This document shows, piece by piece, positions 50,533 through 61,329 of a stretch of DNA of 64,000 bases. The notes under the pieces are model-generated. The model saw only the letters and a list, made by a program, of their open reading frames with translations, did no database searches and was not told the DNA's origin. The position numbers and the translations under genes are program-made. The stretch's first letter is position 1. Each line of letters starts with the position of its first letter. This DNA is from Ditylenchus dipsaci. Taxonomy: Eukaryota; Nematoda; Chromadorea; Rhabditida; Anguinidae. The stretch lies in NCBI GenBank assembly GCA_004194705.1, contig SADC01001367.1, positions 1 through 64,000 of the forward strand. The letters are read 5' to 3'.

Positions 50533-50925
50533 CCTCACCTTTCATTTTAGGTAAAATATAGTTCTGCCCGCTAATCTAAGAAAAATGCCCACTGATTCCA
50601 AATTGATATTGTCTTCAATTTTTTGTGCCAACTTTCTAATTTTTTTTGCATAATCGTAGGTTCTCAGCCATCGAACGAGCTATTAAACTCCATAGAATAA
50701 TTTCAGAAATATAATATTTAGAAGTTGGAATGAAGTAACTTTTATTGCTCTGTTATTTTTTAAATTTCAATTATCTCTTCATTTCTGAAATCATTTAATG
50801 AATTTTGATAGCTTGTTGGAAAGCTGATATCCTGGGCTACCCGATTATGCAAAAATAAATAAAAAATGAAGAATGCAAATTTTATATTAGCGGGCGTTTT
50901 CCCCAGATTGTCGAGCAGAATTGAA
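50533..50925. other. no feature seen
   Basis: Possible 3' UTR of the F-box exon; no repeat or RNA recognised. Confidence 0.35.
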
Positions 50926-51350
50926 TACAGTCGACGCTTTCACTCAGGACATCCTAGGACCGCCAACTTACCGGGTTTGACACTTTTTTTACCTTAAGTT
51001 TTTAATACCTTTGCTAGTTCTGTTTTGACAGTCTGGTCCCAAATATTGCAAGGATTCTGATTTTGTCGATCGTTTTTTAATGGTTTTGTTTTTGCTCTAA
51101 AAAGCCAAAACTCTAATCGAAAAACAGGTATTTTCGATAGAGCCTGTCCTAACTAACACGGGAAAGGCACGACCCGGGTGTGGCCTATTAAAAAACGTTA
51201 TATACCAAAATGTAGCCCTAATTGAGCTAGTTAAGGAACCGTTCGCAGAATCTGCTATGGATCAATCTACGCTGAGAAATAATCTTTTTAAAATTACAAA
51301 AAATTGTGTTGACATATAAGTCAAGAACAACCCTTTCAAACATGTGAGTT

Positions 51351-51432
51351 GGTGGCCGAGTGGATGAGTGGTGCGGCGCCGAACCTATTTCTTTTTTTCG
51401 GGAAAGGTTCGACTCCAGTCGCGTGCACGTCT
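51351..51432 (+). tRNA. tRNA-like sequence in the left arm (mirror at 52321-52402)
   Basis: TGGCCGAGTGG (A box) and GGTTCGACTCC (B box) with a long spacer, like a class II (Leu/Ser) tRNA with extra arm. The anticodon region has CTATTTCTTTTTTTCGG, whose T run would end Pol III transcription, so it is probably not a working tRNA. The same sequence lies inverted in the other arm. Confidence 0.5.
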
Positions 51433-51637
51433 TTTTTATTTTCGGTTTTTTTAAAGCTTCACTTTCCTACACAAAATGACACGGGGAGAACAATAAAAAT
51501 ATTTTTAACGTCGTCGGATTTGTAATACACATTGTGAACGGTATATATTTCATTTACGAACAACGAACAATTAATGACAATAATTATTTACAACGAAATG
51601 ATCAAAGCAAAGATACTGTTGACAATAGGAGCAGCAG

Positions 51638-52184
51638 ATGATTTTTTTAATTGCAGATATTATCATGGCTTTCTCCGTTGCAAATTTTATGTCTATTGTG
51701 GTCGGAAAATATCCAATGCTTGGCGATACAAGAGCCGCTGGTCGGCAAGAGAAGAAGTTAGCGTCTATTGTTTGCGGAATGATTGAACGCTGTCTTGCTA
51801 ATGAAGAAGTCGATGTGGAGGAAGATGAGGAAGATCTTCTTCCGTATTTTCAAAGGCTTTGTACGTCGCATTCATTCTCATGTCACAGCCAATGAACTCG
51901 TCTTCAAAATACATCAACGTGACAATATTCTCCGTGTGCTTGAAGTGGTCTTCTGTCAGTTCCGCAATCCAATTTTCCGAGATTTTCTGCAGTACTCCTG
52001 GCGTGCTTGTGGTTATATCGATGGCGAAGTGGAATTCCAAACACCGATTGAAACTTGCTTTCCTCCAAATCTCTCACATAATTGTCATGATCCGAACTGT
52101 GGTCGTCTCTGTTTCATCTGCTGCTCCTATTGTCAACAGTATCTTTGCTTTGATCATTTCGTTGTAAATAATTATTGTCATTAA
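51638..52184 (+). CDS. element-borne protein with Cys-rich C-terminus
   Basis: First frame: AFSVANFMSIVVGKYPMLGD, AAGRQEKKLASIVCGMIERC and an acidic stretch EEVDVEEDEEDLLPYFQRLC. A shift near 51870 continues into ANELVFKIHQRDNILRVLEV, FRNPIFRDFLQYSW, PPNLSHNCHDPNCGRLCF, ICCSYCQQYLCFDHFV and a stop. The C/H pattern (C-x4-C-x3-C-x2-CC-x2-C-x4-C-x2-H) looks zinc-binding, as at the end of several transposases (piggyBac type among them), but I cannot name the family. It lacks an obvious catalytic triad. Confidence 0.5.
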
Positions 52185-52512
52185 TTGTTCGTTGTTCGTA
52201 AATGAAATATATACCGTTCACAATGTGTATTACAAATCCGACGACGTTAAAAATATTTTTATTGTTCTCCCCGTGTCATTTTGTGTAGGAAAGTGAAGCT
52301 TTAAAAAAACCGAAAATAAAAAAGACGTGCACGCGACTGGAGTCGAACCTTTCCCGAAAAAAAGAAATAGGTTCGGCGCCGCACCACTCATCCACTCGGC
52401 CACCAACTCACATGTTTGAAAAGGGTTGTTCTTGACTTATATGTCAACACAATTTTTTTGTAATTTTAAAAAGATTATTTCTCAGCGTAGATTGATCCAT
52501 AGCAGATTCTGC

Positions 52513-53337
52513 GGCTAAAGTTTAGAATGTGACCTTTTTCTAAAAATGGTCAAAATCAGTTTTTTTAGTTGTGTAACATTGTAAAAATGCTCAGCATTCA
52601 TTTTTATTGTTGGGAAAGCCAATTTTTCAAAAAAAAAAAATTTTTGTTTTTTTAGTCAAAATTTGAAAAATTTAAATTGGCGCCTTTTGAATTTAAAAGG
52701 GATTAAGGGCTGTATAGGGAGGGGAAGGAATAAAAGGGGCCACTAATCACACAGGGCCCACTAACAAGAAGATGTTGAACATAGTTTTGAATACTGGGGC
52801 CTACCGCATAAATAAACTCTGGTATGCATGCTTTTTCATGCATCCAGAGTCACTTTCGAGTGATTTGTGTCTAAGGTATGTGGGTGTGCGCATCTCAACT
52901 CCAAGCCCCCAAGCCCCTGCGCCCCGAAGGGGGCGCAGGGGGCTTGAGAGTTAGAGATGCGCGCACACACTTACCTTAGACATGATTCCGAGAAGTACTC
53001 TTGACCATAAAATGCATATAGAGTATCTTTTTGCCACGGCCCAGTTGAAAAACATGGTGAGGCAGTCGAAGAATATAGATATTCAAATTATAATGTTCTG
53101 CCATAAAGTGGCCCCTTTTATTCCCTTCCCCTCCAATACAGCCCTTATTCCCTTTTAAATTCAAAAGGCGCCAATTTAAATTTTTCAAATTTGACTAAAA
53201 AAACAAAAATTTTTTTTTTTGAAAAATTGGCTTTCCCAACAATAAAAATGAATGCTGAGCATTTTTTACAATGTTACACAACTAAAAAAACTGATTTTGA
53301 CCATTTTTAGAAAAAGGTCACATTCTAAACTCCAGCC
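52513..53337. mobile_element. TIR element inserted in the palindrome arm
   Basis: Ends GGCTAAAGTTTAGAATGTGA and TCACATTCTAAACTCCAGCC; GATTCTGC (or GATTCTGCG, 9 bp, if the first G belongs to the target) at 52505-52513 and 53338-53346. The left-arm paralogue at 51245-51260 reads through a single GAATCTGC site, confirming insertion. Contains long inner arms (TAAGGGCTGTATAGGGAGGG) and the hairpin module. Confidence 0.85.
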
Positions 53338-53536
53338 GATTCTGCGAACGGTTCCTTAACTAGCTCAATTAGGGCTACATTTTGGTATATAACGTTTTTA
53401 ATAGGCCACACCCGGGTCGTGCCTTTCCCGTGTAAGAGCTTTTGCTTTTTCAGAGCGAAAAATTTAGGGTTCTTATAAAACGATCGGGAAAATCGGAATC
53501 CTTGCGATATTTGGGACCAGACTGTCGAAACAGAAC

Positions 53537-54680
53537 TACCGTATCTCCTCTAATAGAAGCCCCCCTCCTGTTATAAGCCCCCCTCTAATATAACCCCCCC
53601 TCTAGTGGGTATCCTAAAAATATAAGCCCCTTTTTATATAAACCCTGAATCAAATATTTTTTAGATAAACAGGTGCTGCTAAACGTGGTAAAAGATACAA
53701 AGAGTGCCTTTATGTATTTGCCTATCACATCTTTCGAAGTGGATCGCTGGAATACTTGTGAATGAGTGAATTTCAAAGCAAAAACTACATCGAGTGCTAT
53801 TTTAGCGGGCATTTTGTTGGTTTAAAAAATTGCTTTACGCAGTAATCATCGGCAGAAAATCAGCAACAAACGATACGAAGTGACGTCGGTTTACGTTTGA
53901 GGAACAAGAAAATAAGTCGGCAGCATAGGTCAGATAAAAAGAAGGCATAACGATATTTCGCAGAAAATTATCTTAATTTCGCAGCAAATTTTTGTCTCGC
54001 TTTTTTATTTTTGATTTTCTAACCTTTTTTGAAAATTACAGGGTGAGTCGAGAAATTCGAACACTTTTAATAAGCCATAACCTTTGTCTAGGACAAATTC
54101 CGAAATTCTGTAAACGCAGAACGACTCAATTTTTTATAGGAATTTCTTTGATATATAATGTGAAAAACACAATTTTCGCTTGATCCCCCCATGTGGTTTG
54201 GCCTTGGCCATCCAGAGGCTATTCTCAGACATTCGGCAAAGTTATTACTCTAAATGAGAATTTAGCTACATAATGGTGTCAATACTTTCAGAAAAGGTAT
54301 ATGTAAACTAATAGAAAAGGTAAAACAAAATTTGCTGAAAAATTAAGATATGCTGCGAAATTCCAATACGCCCAAAATAAATTTAGGTAGAACGCCTCCG
54401 AGAGAAACAGTGGGTAAACTATGAATATAGAATAAGTGCTTTTGATGTTTAAACGCTGTTTCAACAATGTTATGTGGAAAATTAGAAGCGATCAGAGGGT
54501 GGCGTAAAAAAATTATGACTAAAAAATTTTTCCGCGCCTTCGGCGCGGCGAGTTCAAAAAATAAAGGCCCCCCCCTCTAATACAAGCCCCCCCCCTCTAA
54601 TACAAGCCCCCCCCCCTCTAATATAAGCCCCCCTGGAGGCCATCCATAAAATAGAAGCCCCTAATAGAGGAAATACGGTA
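53537..54680. mobile_element. TACCGTAT-ended element with CCCCCC-rich tandem ends
   Basis: Starts TACCGTATCTCCTCTAATAG and ends CTAATAGAGGAAATACGGTA, TA at both ends. Tandem units of TCTAATATAAGCCCCCCC lie inside each end. The middle is unique AT-rich DNA (including short open frames near 53585 and 53992). The same terminal TACCGTATTTTCTC is seen at 62153-62319. Confidence 0.65.
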
Positions 54681-54795
54681 GAAAAAGTTTTAAAAATAGA
54701 GCTAAAAAAGTGTCGGATTCGAGGTGGGAACGAACTTCTGTCCTAAGTGGGGGGTGTCCTAAGTAAGAGCGTCGACTGTAGCACACTTTTATTCT

Positions 54796-56071
54796 AGCTC
54801 CTGAAGCAATGCCAGTGGAGATTGCACCTCTGCATGAGTTGCAGCCATTCTTTGATTTGCTGAGAGAAGGCAAGGGCATTAATCAACAGTTTTTGAGTGC
54901 TCAAAAACGGTCATGCATTGAAAAAGATAGGGATCAGCTGGCTAAAGAATTCATCTCAATGCCCAAAGGTACTTTGTTTGCCGATGGTCGGATGGATATG
55001 TGCAAGCAAGTGGTCGGAAGCCAGAATTTACAAGCTTTATGTGAGGCTCTAGCACAATCTAGACTCCCTAATTTCACTCCTCTGGTCAAACACTTCCTGT
55101 TAGGAAACAATCTGGCATGTCAAAACGACCCTTGGCTGCTATCCATCTAGCCAACTTGATCCGCAAGAATTTGCCTGTTGAGACTTTTTATTTGGCTGGG
55201 AATTGCCTGAATCATGATTCCATCAAGCTCGTAGCTGAGGCCCTTCAATGTAATACCCAAGTAAAGCTCTATGGCTTAAGAGAAATCCAGTTGGATCTGA
55301 AGGAGCCAAAGCTCTAGGCCATTGCCTGGCTGGGCCTGATTGCCCGCTCAGACTGCTAGATCTAAACAATTGTGGGTTGGGAAACCAGGGCTTGGATGCT
55401 TTCTGCCACGCTGTTGAGCTAACCGGAACTGAGATTTTGGCCTTGAGATATGTGTATTTAGATGCTAATGCTATTGCCGGTGGCTCTCCTGCATTTTCCA
55501 GGCTCTGCCAGCTGCTTAAAGGACCTCTTAGAGGGATGAGAACTTTTTATCTGAGCATCAATTCTCTGGGTGACCATGGGGTCATGGAGTTGGTGAAAGT
55601 TTTGCCTGACATGAAAAATCTTAGATATTTGTCCTTGGCTTCTAACCAAATCACAGACAGAGTGATGCCTGAGCTGTTGAAGTCCTTTCCAAACAGTCTA
55701 AAAGGCCTAGATCTGGGCTACTACAAAAGCACAAAAGACTTGGGAGGGTTGCCAACCAGATCACGGAGCAATCTTTGCCACTTTTTGAGCAATGGATCTG
55801 TGAAAAGCCAAACATTGAGTATTTGGACTTGAGAAACAACAATTTTCAAAATGATGGTCAGTTGATTGCATTTGTGGAGAGAATAGCTGAAAATTCAGGA
55901 AAAGGGACAGGAAGAATGTTTTCTATGGATGCAAGACAGCTGCATTTCAAAGGTATTGCGGATAGACTGATGATCCGAGGACATGGACACGGAGAATTGA
56001 GTTTAAGATTCGTGAAACACTCTAAAAGAGTACTTCATATTGACAGTGTTTACAGAAATAAAGTGAAGTGA
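54796..56071 (+). CDS. ribonuclease-inhibitor-type LRR protein
   Basis: Acceptor TTTATTCTAG at 54786-54795, then CTCCTGAAGCAATG. Domains in order: N-terminal helical part (MPVEIAPLHELQPFFDLLR), GTLFADGRMDMCKQVVG, then at least seven LRRs of RNI type: HFLLGNN, ETFYLAGNCL, ALWLKRNPVGSEGAKALG, RLLDLNNCGLGNQG, RYVYLDANAIAG, TFYLSINSLGDHG, RYLSLASNQITD, YLDLRNNNFQND. A C-terminal part ends HIDSVYRNKVK. Three single-base additions (T near 55130, A near 55264, G near 55747) restore one frame. No introns are seen in 1.2 kb. RNI-type LRRs usually bind proteins; the partner is unknown. Confidence 0.75.
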
Positions 56072-56473
56072 GTGGAAAAATTGTATACGTAGAAAATGGA
56101 ACACTTATATGTTGAAGAACATATTTTTAAAGGATATGGGTTTTTGTGGTTCAAAAAGATTTCTTTTTGGTGCAAGTTGTTTCGGTGCAAATAAGATTTT
56201 TTGATCCAAATAGAATTTTTTTGGTGCGAATCGGATGCAAAAATATCCTATTTGCACCAAAAAACATTCCATTTGCACCAGAAAAATCAGAAAATCCAGA
56301 AAATAAATTTTGTGTAAGTAGTACAATGTGAGTAATGAAATTTTGTGTCAAGCACTCAAAAGGTTCTCGAAAATTTCAAATTTCGAGTCAATACGAGTAC
56401 TGGAAAATTTTGAGTTTCGAGCATCATATCGGGTCGAGTACTCGAAAATCTCGAGTACTTGACAGCCCTCTCA
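56072..56473. repeat. foldback words and a hAT-like end
   Basis: 56145-56290: TTTTTGGTGCAAGTTG, CAAATAGAA and CCTATTTGCACCAAAAAACA form an imperfect foldback. 56345-56469 has the word CGAGTACT repeated and ends GAGTACTTGACAGCCCT, a hAT-like terminus (AGGGCTGTCAAG inverted). Confidence 0.5.
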
Positions 56474-58361
56474 TACAGTAAACCTTTTCTATAAGCTACA
56501 CCCTCATGACCGATCCCAGCTGTAGCTTATCGAGAGCGTAGCTTAAGCAGAGTGTACCTTATACAGAATCTAAAGTTACCTCAACCCCATCAGCTGTAGC
56601 TTGTAGAGAATCTATTCAAATTTGGGAGAGCGAGTATTCGTATTCGCAGAATTTTCATTCGGCTTTTTTCTTATTCGGCTCAATTCGTATTCGGCCGGAT
56701 TTTCAATAGATAAAATGCGGTATAGCTAACTCATACAAATAACCGAATTAGTTAGAATATGAATCTGGCCGAATACGAACTGGCCGGATACGAAAAAAGC
56801 CGAATACGAATTCTGCGAATAAGAATCGCAGATCTCCCTCAAACTTATTCATTTATTCACCACCAATTTTTCGACGCTACTGTCATATACCCCCCCCCCA
56901 AAAAGCTACTGTAATATACCCCCCCCCCCAAAATCGGACCTACTGTCATATACCCCCCCCAAAAAACCGACTTTTTTGGGAGTGTCTAAAAACCATTTTT
57001 ATGCAATAATTTTGCCATAAAGGGACCAGAAAAGCAGTTTAAAAGGGATTATGGGCTGTATTGGGAGGGGAAGGGAATAATACAGGGCCACTTTTTTTTA
57101 GCTGCTTTACCATGTTTTTCAACTCGGGCCGTGGCAAAATAGACTCTATATGCATTTTATGATCAAGTGTACTTCTCGGAATCATGTCTAAGGTAAGTGC
57201 GTGCGCGCATCTCTAACTCTCAAGCCCCCTCGGGGCGCAGGAGGCTTGGGGGCTTGGAGTTGAGATGCGCACACCCACATACCTTAGACACAAATCACTC
57301 GAAAGCGACTCTGGATGCATGAAAAAACATGCATACCAGAGTTATTTATGCGGTAGGCCCAGTATTCAAAACTATGTTCAACATCTTTATTTTTTCGCCG
57401 AAGAGAATTTCCCCTCGTTCTACAAGGCCGGGCAGAGGACCAGCATCCAAAAATTCAGCCTAGCACTCAAAAGTGCTAGGCTATGAGCAAACCGCGAGGT
57501 CCACCCGCAGATCGGCTTGGTCTATGAAAAGTACTTATACTTATGCCTGCACCACAAGTTCCTGGGTTTGAAAGTACCCTTAAACGCTCAGAGAATTAGT
57601 ACTCTAAGGATCCCAACCATCTCGAGAAGTGGCCCCTGTAATATTCCCTTCCCCTCCCAATACAGCCCGCAATCCCATTTAAATTGCTTTTCTGGTCCTT
57701 TTATGGCGAAATTATTGTGTAAGAATGGTTTTTGACCATCCCTAAAAAAGTCGGTTTTGGGGGGGGGGTATATTACAGTAGCGCTTTTGGGGGGGGGGGT
57801 ATATTACAGTAGCGCCAATTTTTCAATTTTAATGCAAATTTTTGTTATTAGCCCATTCTACGTGAAGTTGAAAAGTAGACCTAGGTTATGAATATCATAT
57901 TTTCAACTTTTCCTTCAAAAAATTTGGCACAGGTCCGATGAAAGTCTAGACTTTACGTCAAATTTTCAAATTTTGTGTTAAGACATAAAAGCTTGAAATG
58001 CAGTAGTTTTTATTTTGACTGTAGCTTTAACAGAGTGTCAGTTTATTGGTCAGGACCGCCCCAGCTGTAGTTTATCGAGAAGTGTAGCTTAAGTAGTGTA
58101 GCTTATGGAGGGGGTCCATTTTCCTTTGTTTCATTGAGAAGCAACCAAATATTTTTGAGCTGTGGCTTATAGAGAGGTGCAGCTTCAGGGACGCAACTTC
58201 AACTTATTCAGAGGGGGGGGGGGGGGTTGGGTGTGGTAATTTGCCTCATTTTTTGGTCGATGGGAGGAGGGGGGTTTGCGTAACATATTTTTAATGAACC
58301 CCCCCCCTATTTGTAATGTGTAGCTTATAGAGAGTCTAGCTTGTAGAGAAGGTTGACTGTA
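56474..58361. mobile_element. pogo/Tigger-like element with nested insertions
   Basis: Starts TACAGTAAACCTTTTCTATA and ends TAGAGAAGGTTGACTGTA. Internal words GTAGCTTATCGAGA occur at both ends. Contains a foldback of TATTCGGC words (56630-56830) and the poly-C element (56873-57815). G-rich run at 58207-58224. Confidence 0.6.
56873..57815 (-). mobile_element. poly-C-ended element, copy B
   Basis: Starts GACGCTACTGTCATATACC + C run and ends G run + TATATTACAGTAGCGC. CAATTTTTC flanks it at 56864-56872 and 57816-57824. Reverse-oriented relative of 906-1859, sharing the TTGGGAGGGGAAGGGAATAA arms, the hairpin module and the GCTAGGCTGAATTTTTGGAT segment. Non-coding apart from chance frames. Confidence 0.85.
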
Positions 58362-58509
58362 TTCCCTTGGTAAATGACGAATCTAGAGAGTAGTATTTGC
58401 TGTATGGTAATTCTTCACAATCCAAGAACCTTCACAAAAATTGTCTTTTTACAAAAAATAATAACTTAAGTGTTTGTAAATTTCTTTATTTTTTTAACAC
58501 ATCTTAATA

Positions 58510-58744
58510 TTAAACAGAACTAGCTGGGCGGGATATTACTGTAGTGGTTGTAATGTTGGAGTTGGTTGTGCCATTGCTTAACTCTACATTTTCCATAGTA
58601 GAGAAGCCTCCTGAAAGGGCCATCATCAAAATAAATATGACTACTGGAATAGATAGAAATAGAGAGATCAGTAAACACTTCAGCACAAATCTCCACGGCG
58701 AAGCTTTTGCTTTTTCCGCTCTTGCTTTTTTGTTTTGGTTTTCT
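58510..58744 (-). CDS. terminal exon with a single membrane segment
   Basis: Acceptor TCCTTTATTCAG at about 58745. Encodes NQNKKARAEKAKASPWRF, a hydrophobic helix (VLKCLLISLFLSIPVVIFIL), then a Ser/Thr/Asn-rich tail MENVELSNGTTNSNITTTTV and stop. Two NxT/S sequons in the tail suggest a lumenal or external C-terminus (type II). A poly(A) signal AATAAA follows at about 58482-58487 on this strand. Upstream exons not resolved. Family unknown. Confidence 0.6.
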
Positions 58745-58943
58745 GAATAAAGGAATTTGAAGAAATTAGCTGGATTATTTCTAAGGCTGTTGGTTAAGCA
58801 ATTTTTCCACTTCACCAGACCGGAGACCAGAAACGGATGACCGTAAAAGTGCCTGCAAAGACGATACGTAGTTAATTGGACCCTTTGCGAGATATGTAAA
58901 AAAGAGGTCAACCGTCTTAGTAAGATGTTTGGCCAATGTTATT

Positions 58944-59640
58944 TATATTTTAAATGCGCTGGCTTTTATACATGGGCAAACCTTTTTAGCAGCTGATTTA
59001 CGTCTTTTTGCAGCTGATTTACATTTTTCTGCAGCTGATTCACTTTTCTGTCCAAGACCAACCAAATTTTGCAATATTTTGCAAGAATTCAAATTTTTTA
59101 GTCAGAAATAACTTGCATCCCTCAGAATCCCACCCCGGAATGGTCAGAAGCCCCTGAAAGTTAGTTTTTGGGCGGGGTTTTAATCTGGGGGAGTAAACTT
59201 TTGCGAAAAATTGATTGAGTGGATCAGAATTCCAGTCCGATCGGCTTAATCGCTCAGAATTATAGGTCGATGGTGGTTTGAGTGGTTCAGAATGGAATTC
59301 TGAGCGACTCAGCCGATCGGACTGGAATTCTGATCTGCTCAATCGATTTTTCGCAAAAGTTTACTCAACACCCCCCCCCCTCCGCCAGAGTAAACAGAGT
59401 TTACTCCCCACTCCCAAAATACCAACTTTCAGGGCTTCTGGCCATTCGGGGCTGGATTCTGAGGGATCCAAGTTATTTTCTGACTAAAAAATTTGAATTC
59501 TTGCAAAATATTGCAAAAATTTGGTTGGTCTTGGACAGAAATGTAAATCAGCTGCAGAAAAACGTAAATCGGCTGCAAAAAGATGTAAATCAGCTGCGTA
59601 AAGGCGTAAATCAGCTGTGAATAGACGTGAATCAGCTGCA
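58944..59640. mobile_element. foldback element, CAGCTGATTTACG words
   Basis: CAGCTGATTTACGTCTTTTT at 58990-59030 returns inverted as AAATCAGCTGCAAAAAGATG at 59545-59635. Long inner arms: AATTTTTTAGTCAGAAATAA (59092) and TTATTTTCTGACTAAAAAAT (59472), GTGGTTTGAGTGG at the turn. Relatives of the inner part occur at 3720-4140. No TSD identified. Confidence 0.6.
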
Positions 59641-60744
59641 AAAAAGGATGATGGAAAAAAAAGGATGATGGACTAATGAAATTGCGCAAGCTTACCGAAT
59701 TGACCATCAATACAATGCATGATGATAATTCTATCAACCTTAGACATATTTTGCTCCACCACTTTGAGAAGTATATTTTTGGATCTTAACGGGCTTTTTC
59801 TTGTGAAAAAGAGTGTTGTCCGATATAGCCGGGTACAAGTGGGATCTTCTGCCAACTGCTTATGATCTTTCAGGAATTTGATTGCTGGATTGCTGGACCA
59901 ATTGCTGGACCAAACCGAAATTCTCAGTTCACTTTTCTCGAAAACCGGTTTTTGGTCTAAAAAGACTATGAAAAAACGCGGATAAAGCGTATCGACAGAT
60001 ATATATATATATTTCTGAAGTTTTAGAAATAAATAAGCACACTAACTCAAGCATATGTGCTACAGACGAAGATTGGATTTGCCACAAAAAAGAGTAAATT
60101 TGCTACAGAAAAAATAAATTTTCTACGAAAAAAGTAAATTTGCCACAAAAAAAGTAAATTAGCTACAAAAAAAATTTGCCTCAAAAAAAAACATTTTTGC
60201 TACAAAAAAAAGGAAAATTTGCTACAGAAAAAATGATTAACCTATACGCATCGTCTGTGGTCGAAGGTTCAAATCCCCTGGGTGGATATCTTATTTGTTT
60301 TTTTTTCTTAACTTCACTGACTTTTACGCCTAAAAACTATCGAGGAATCGATTGCAACTATTTCCAACAATACTTTACTGTCAGCAAATGCCCTAATTTA
60401 AAATTTTATGCAAATGACCATTAAAATAAAGGGTGGCATGGAATTAGACATCGTAAATGTTTTTCAATTTTAGCTTTGACAAAATATTACCTTTTTCTTT
60501 ATATGATAGCTCAAATGGAAGCCTAGAATCTTGGCTACATTTCGGCATATAAAACGTGTGACTCATAGATGATAGTCAGAAAATAACAAACAAACCAGCC
60601 AAGGGAAACCCCGAACCAATTGATTTTCGGAAGTTTAGCTTATTTTATCCTGTAAATAAGCTCCAGTAGGTGTGAAACTCTGCGCTGATGGTTTTTTTTA
60701 AATAATCAAGAATGTGAGGATCATTTTGACACTAAACATGTCAA
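59641..60744. other. no gene; TTTGCCACAAAAAA word array and tRNA 3'-half
   Basis: 60075-60230 repeats TTTGCTACAGAAAAAA / TTTGCCACAAAAAAAG about ten times. 60245-60292 follows with CGAAGGTTCAAATCCCCTGG, a T arm without an A box. The rest of the stretch is unremarkable. Confidence 0.45.
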
Positions 60745-60754
60745 TAAGAGATAT

Positions 60755-60835
60755 GAAAAATAGGGTGTGCAGCCAGTGGTAGTCGAACCTGTGTCTTAGG
60801 CGATGCATATATAAAGTTTCCTCCCTCTTTAAGTA
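60755..60835 (-). repeat. tRNA 3'-half motif
   Basis: On the minus strand ACACAGGTTCGACTACCACT followed by GGCTGCACACCC, a T arm plus acceptor-like end. The A box is absent. Fourth such half-motif in the window. Confidence 0.4.
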
Positions 60836-61068
60836 CCTGGTATGCAATCGACCATCCGTCAGAATCAAATTTTTTTCTAACAGGGACGTCAAAAAATTGA
60901 AATTTCGCGAAATTGTCTGTCGCGGAATTATCCTTCGCGGAATTTTCGCCGTGCCCGTCCTAACCTACATTTACCTACCCAACGCTTAAGAGATATGCAC
61001 GAAAATAAAGACGGGGAGCCATCAGAGCTTTTCTTTCAAAAAAAAGCTTTTAATGTTTTCTAAAAAAA
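60836..61068. other. word repeat and dispersed motif
   Basis: 60903-60945 repeats TCGCGGAATTATCC-type words; 60950-60992 holds CCCGTCCTAACCTACATTTA, a diverged copy of the dispersed motif at 36128 and 63428. Confidence 0.4.
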
Positions 61069-61329
61069 CTAACTGTTTTTGTTAGGTTCAGATATGCCAG
61101 GCAAAGGTTTGTGAATGCCGATTCCACCTTGGTTTCCGGTACTGTTGGCACCCCTAGTTGGAATATGTCCATGCACTAACTGTCTGCTCAAAGGCAATTG
61201 GGCAGAGGAAGGGCGTCTTCTTCGGTCGTAGCTGATCGCATGTACCTCATTGACCACTGTGGAGTTCAGAGATTGAGTGCCTTGCTGGTTGCCAGTCTGT
61301 GAAGAATGGTTTAAGTTGGAGGGATTCAA
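61069..61329 (-). CDS. Ser/Asn/Gly-rich terminal exon
   Basis: Acceptor AAGACTTTTCAG at about 61330, then NPSNLNHSSQTGNQQGTQSL, VVNEVHAISYDRRRRPSSAQ, GHIPTRGANSTGNQGGIGIH and stop at 61069. Low complexity with an RRRR patch; no domain recognised. Upstream exons not found. Codon use and the clean acceptor favour a real exon. Confidence 0.5.
   Translation of the reverse strand: MNPSNLNHSSQTGNQQGTQSLNSTVVNEVHAISYDRRRRPSSAQLPLSRQLVHGHIPTRGANSTGNQGGIGIHKPLPGISEPNKNS

Larger units (their letters stand above)
51156..53433. mobile_element. palindromic element with mirrored tRNA-like arms and a central ORF
   Basis: ACACGGGAAAGGCACGACCC at the left returns as GGGTCGTGCCTTTCCCGTGT at the right. The arms are about 420 bp and nearly identical (for example GTGTTGACATATAAGTCAAG), each carrying the tRNA-like sequence. 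The right arm is interrupted by 52513-53337. The unpaired centre (about 51560-52190) encodes the Cys-rich protein. No TSD found. The near identity of the arms implies a young element or arm conversion. Confidence 0.8.
50926..54780. mobile_element. pogo/Tigger-like element filled by later insertions
   Basis: Starts TACAGTCGACGCTTTCACTC and ends GAGCGTCGACTGTA with GTGTCCTAAGTAA inside, inverse of the left end. The interior holds a palindromic element (51156-53433) and a TACCGTA-ended element (53537-54680). Internal motif CAAATATTGCAAGGATTC also occurs at 4450 and 26195 in other pogo-like copies. Confidence 0.65.

Noticed and set aside
53585..53812. Minus-strand 75-codon frame inside the TACCGTAT element
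   Set aside because: Begins in the CCCCCC-rich array and shows no transposase motif.
58207..58224. G18-type run as a regulatory quadruplex
   Set aside because: A lone homopolymer inside a decayed element; no context suggests regulation.
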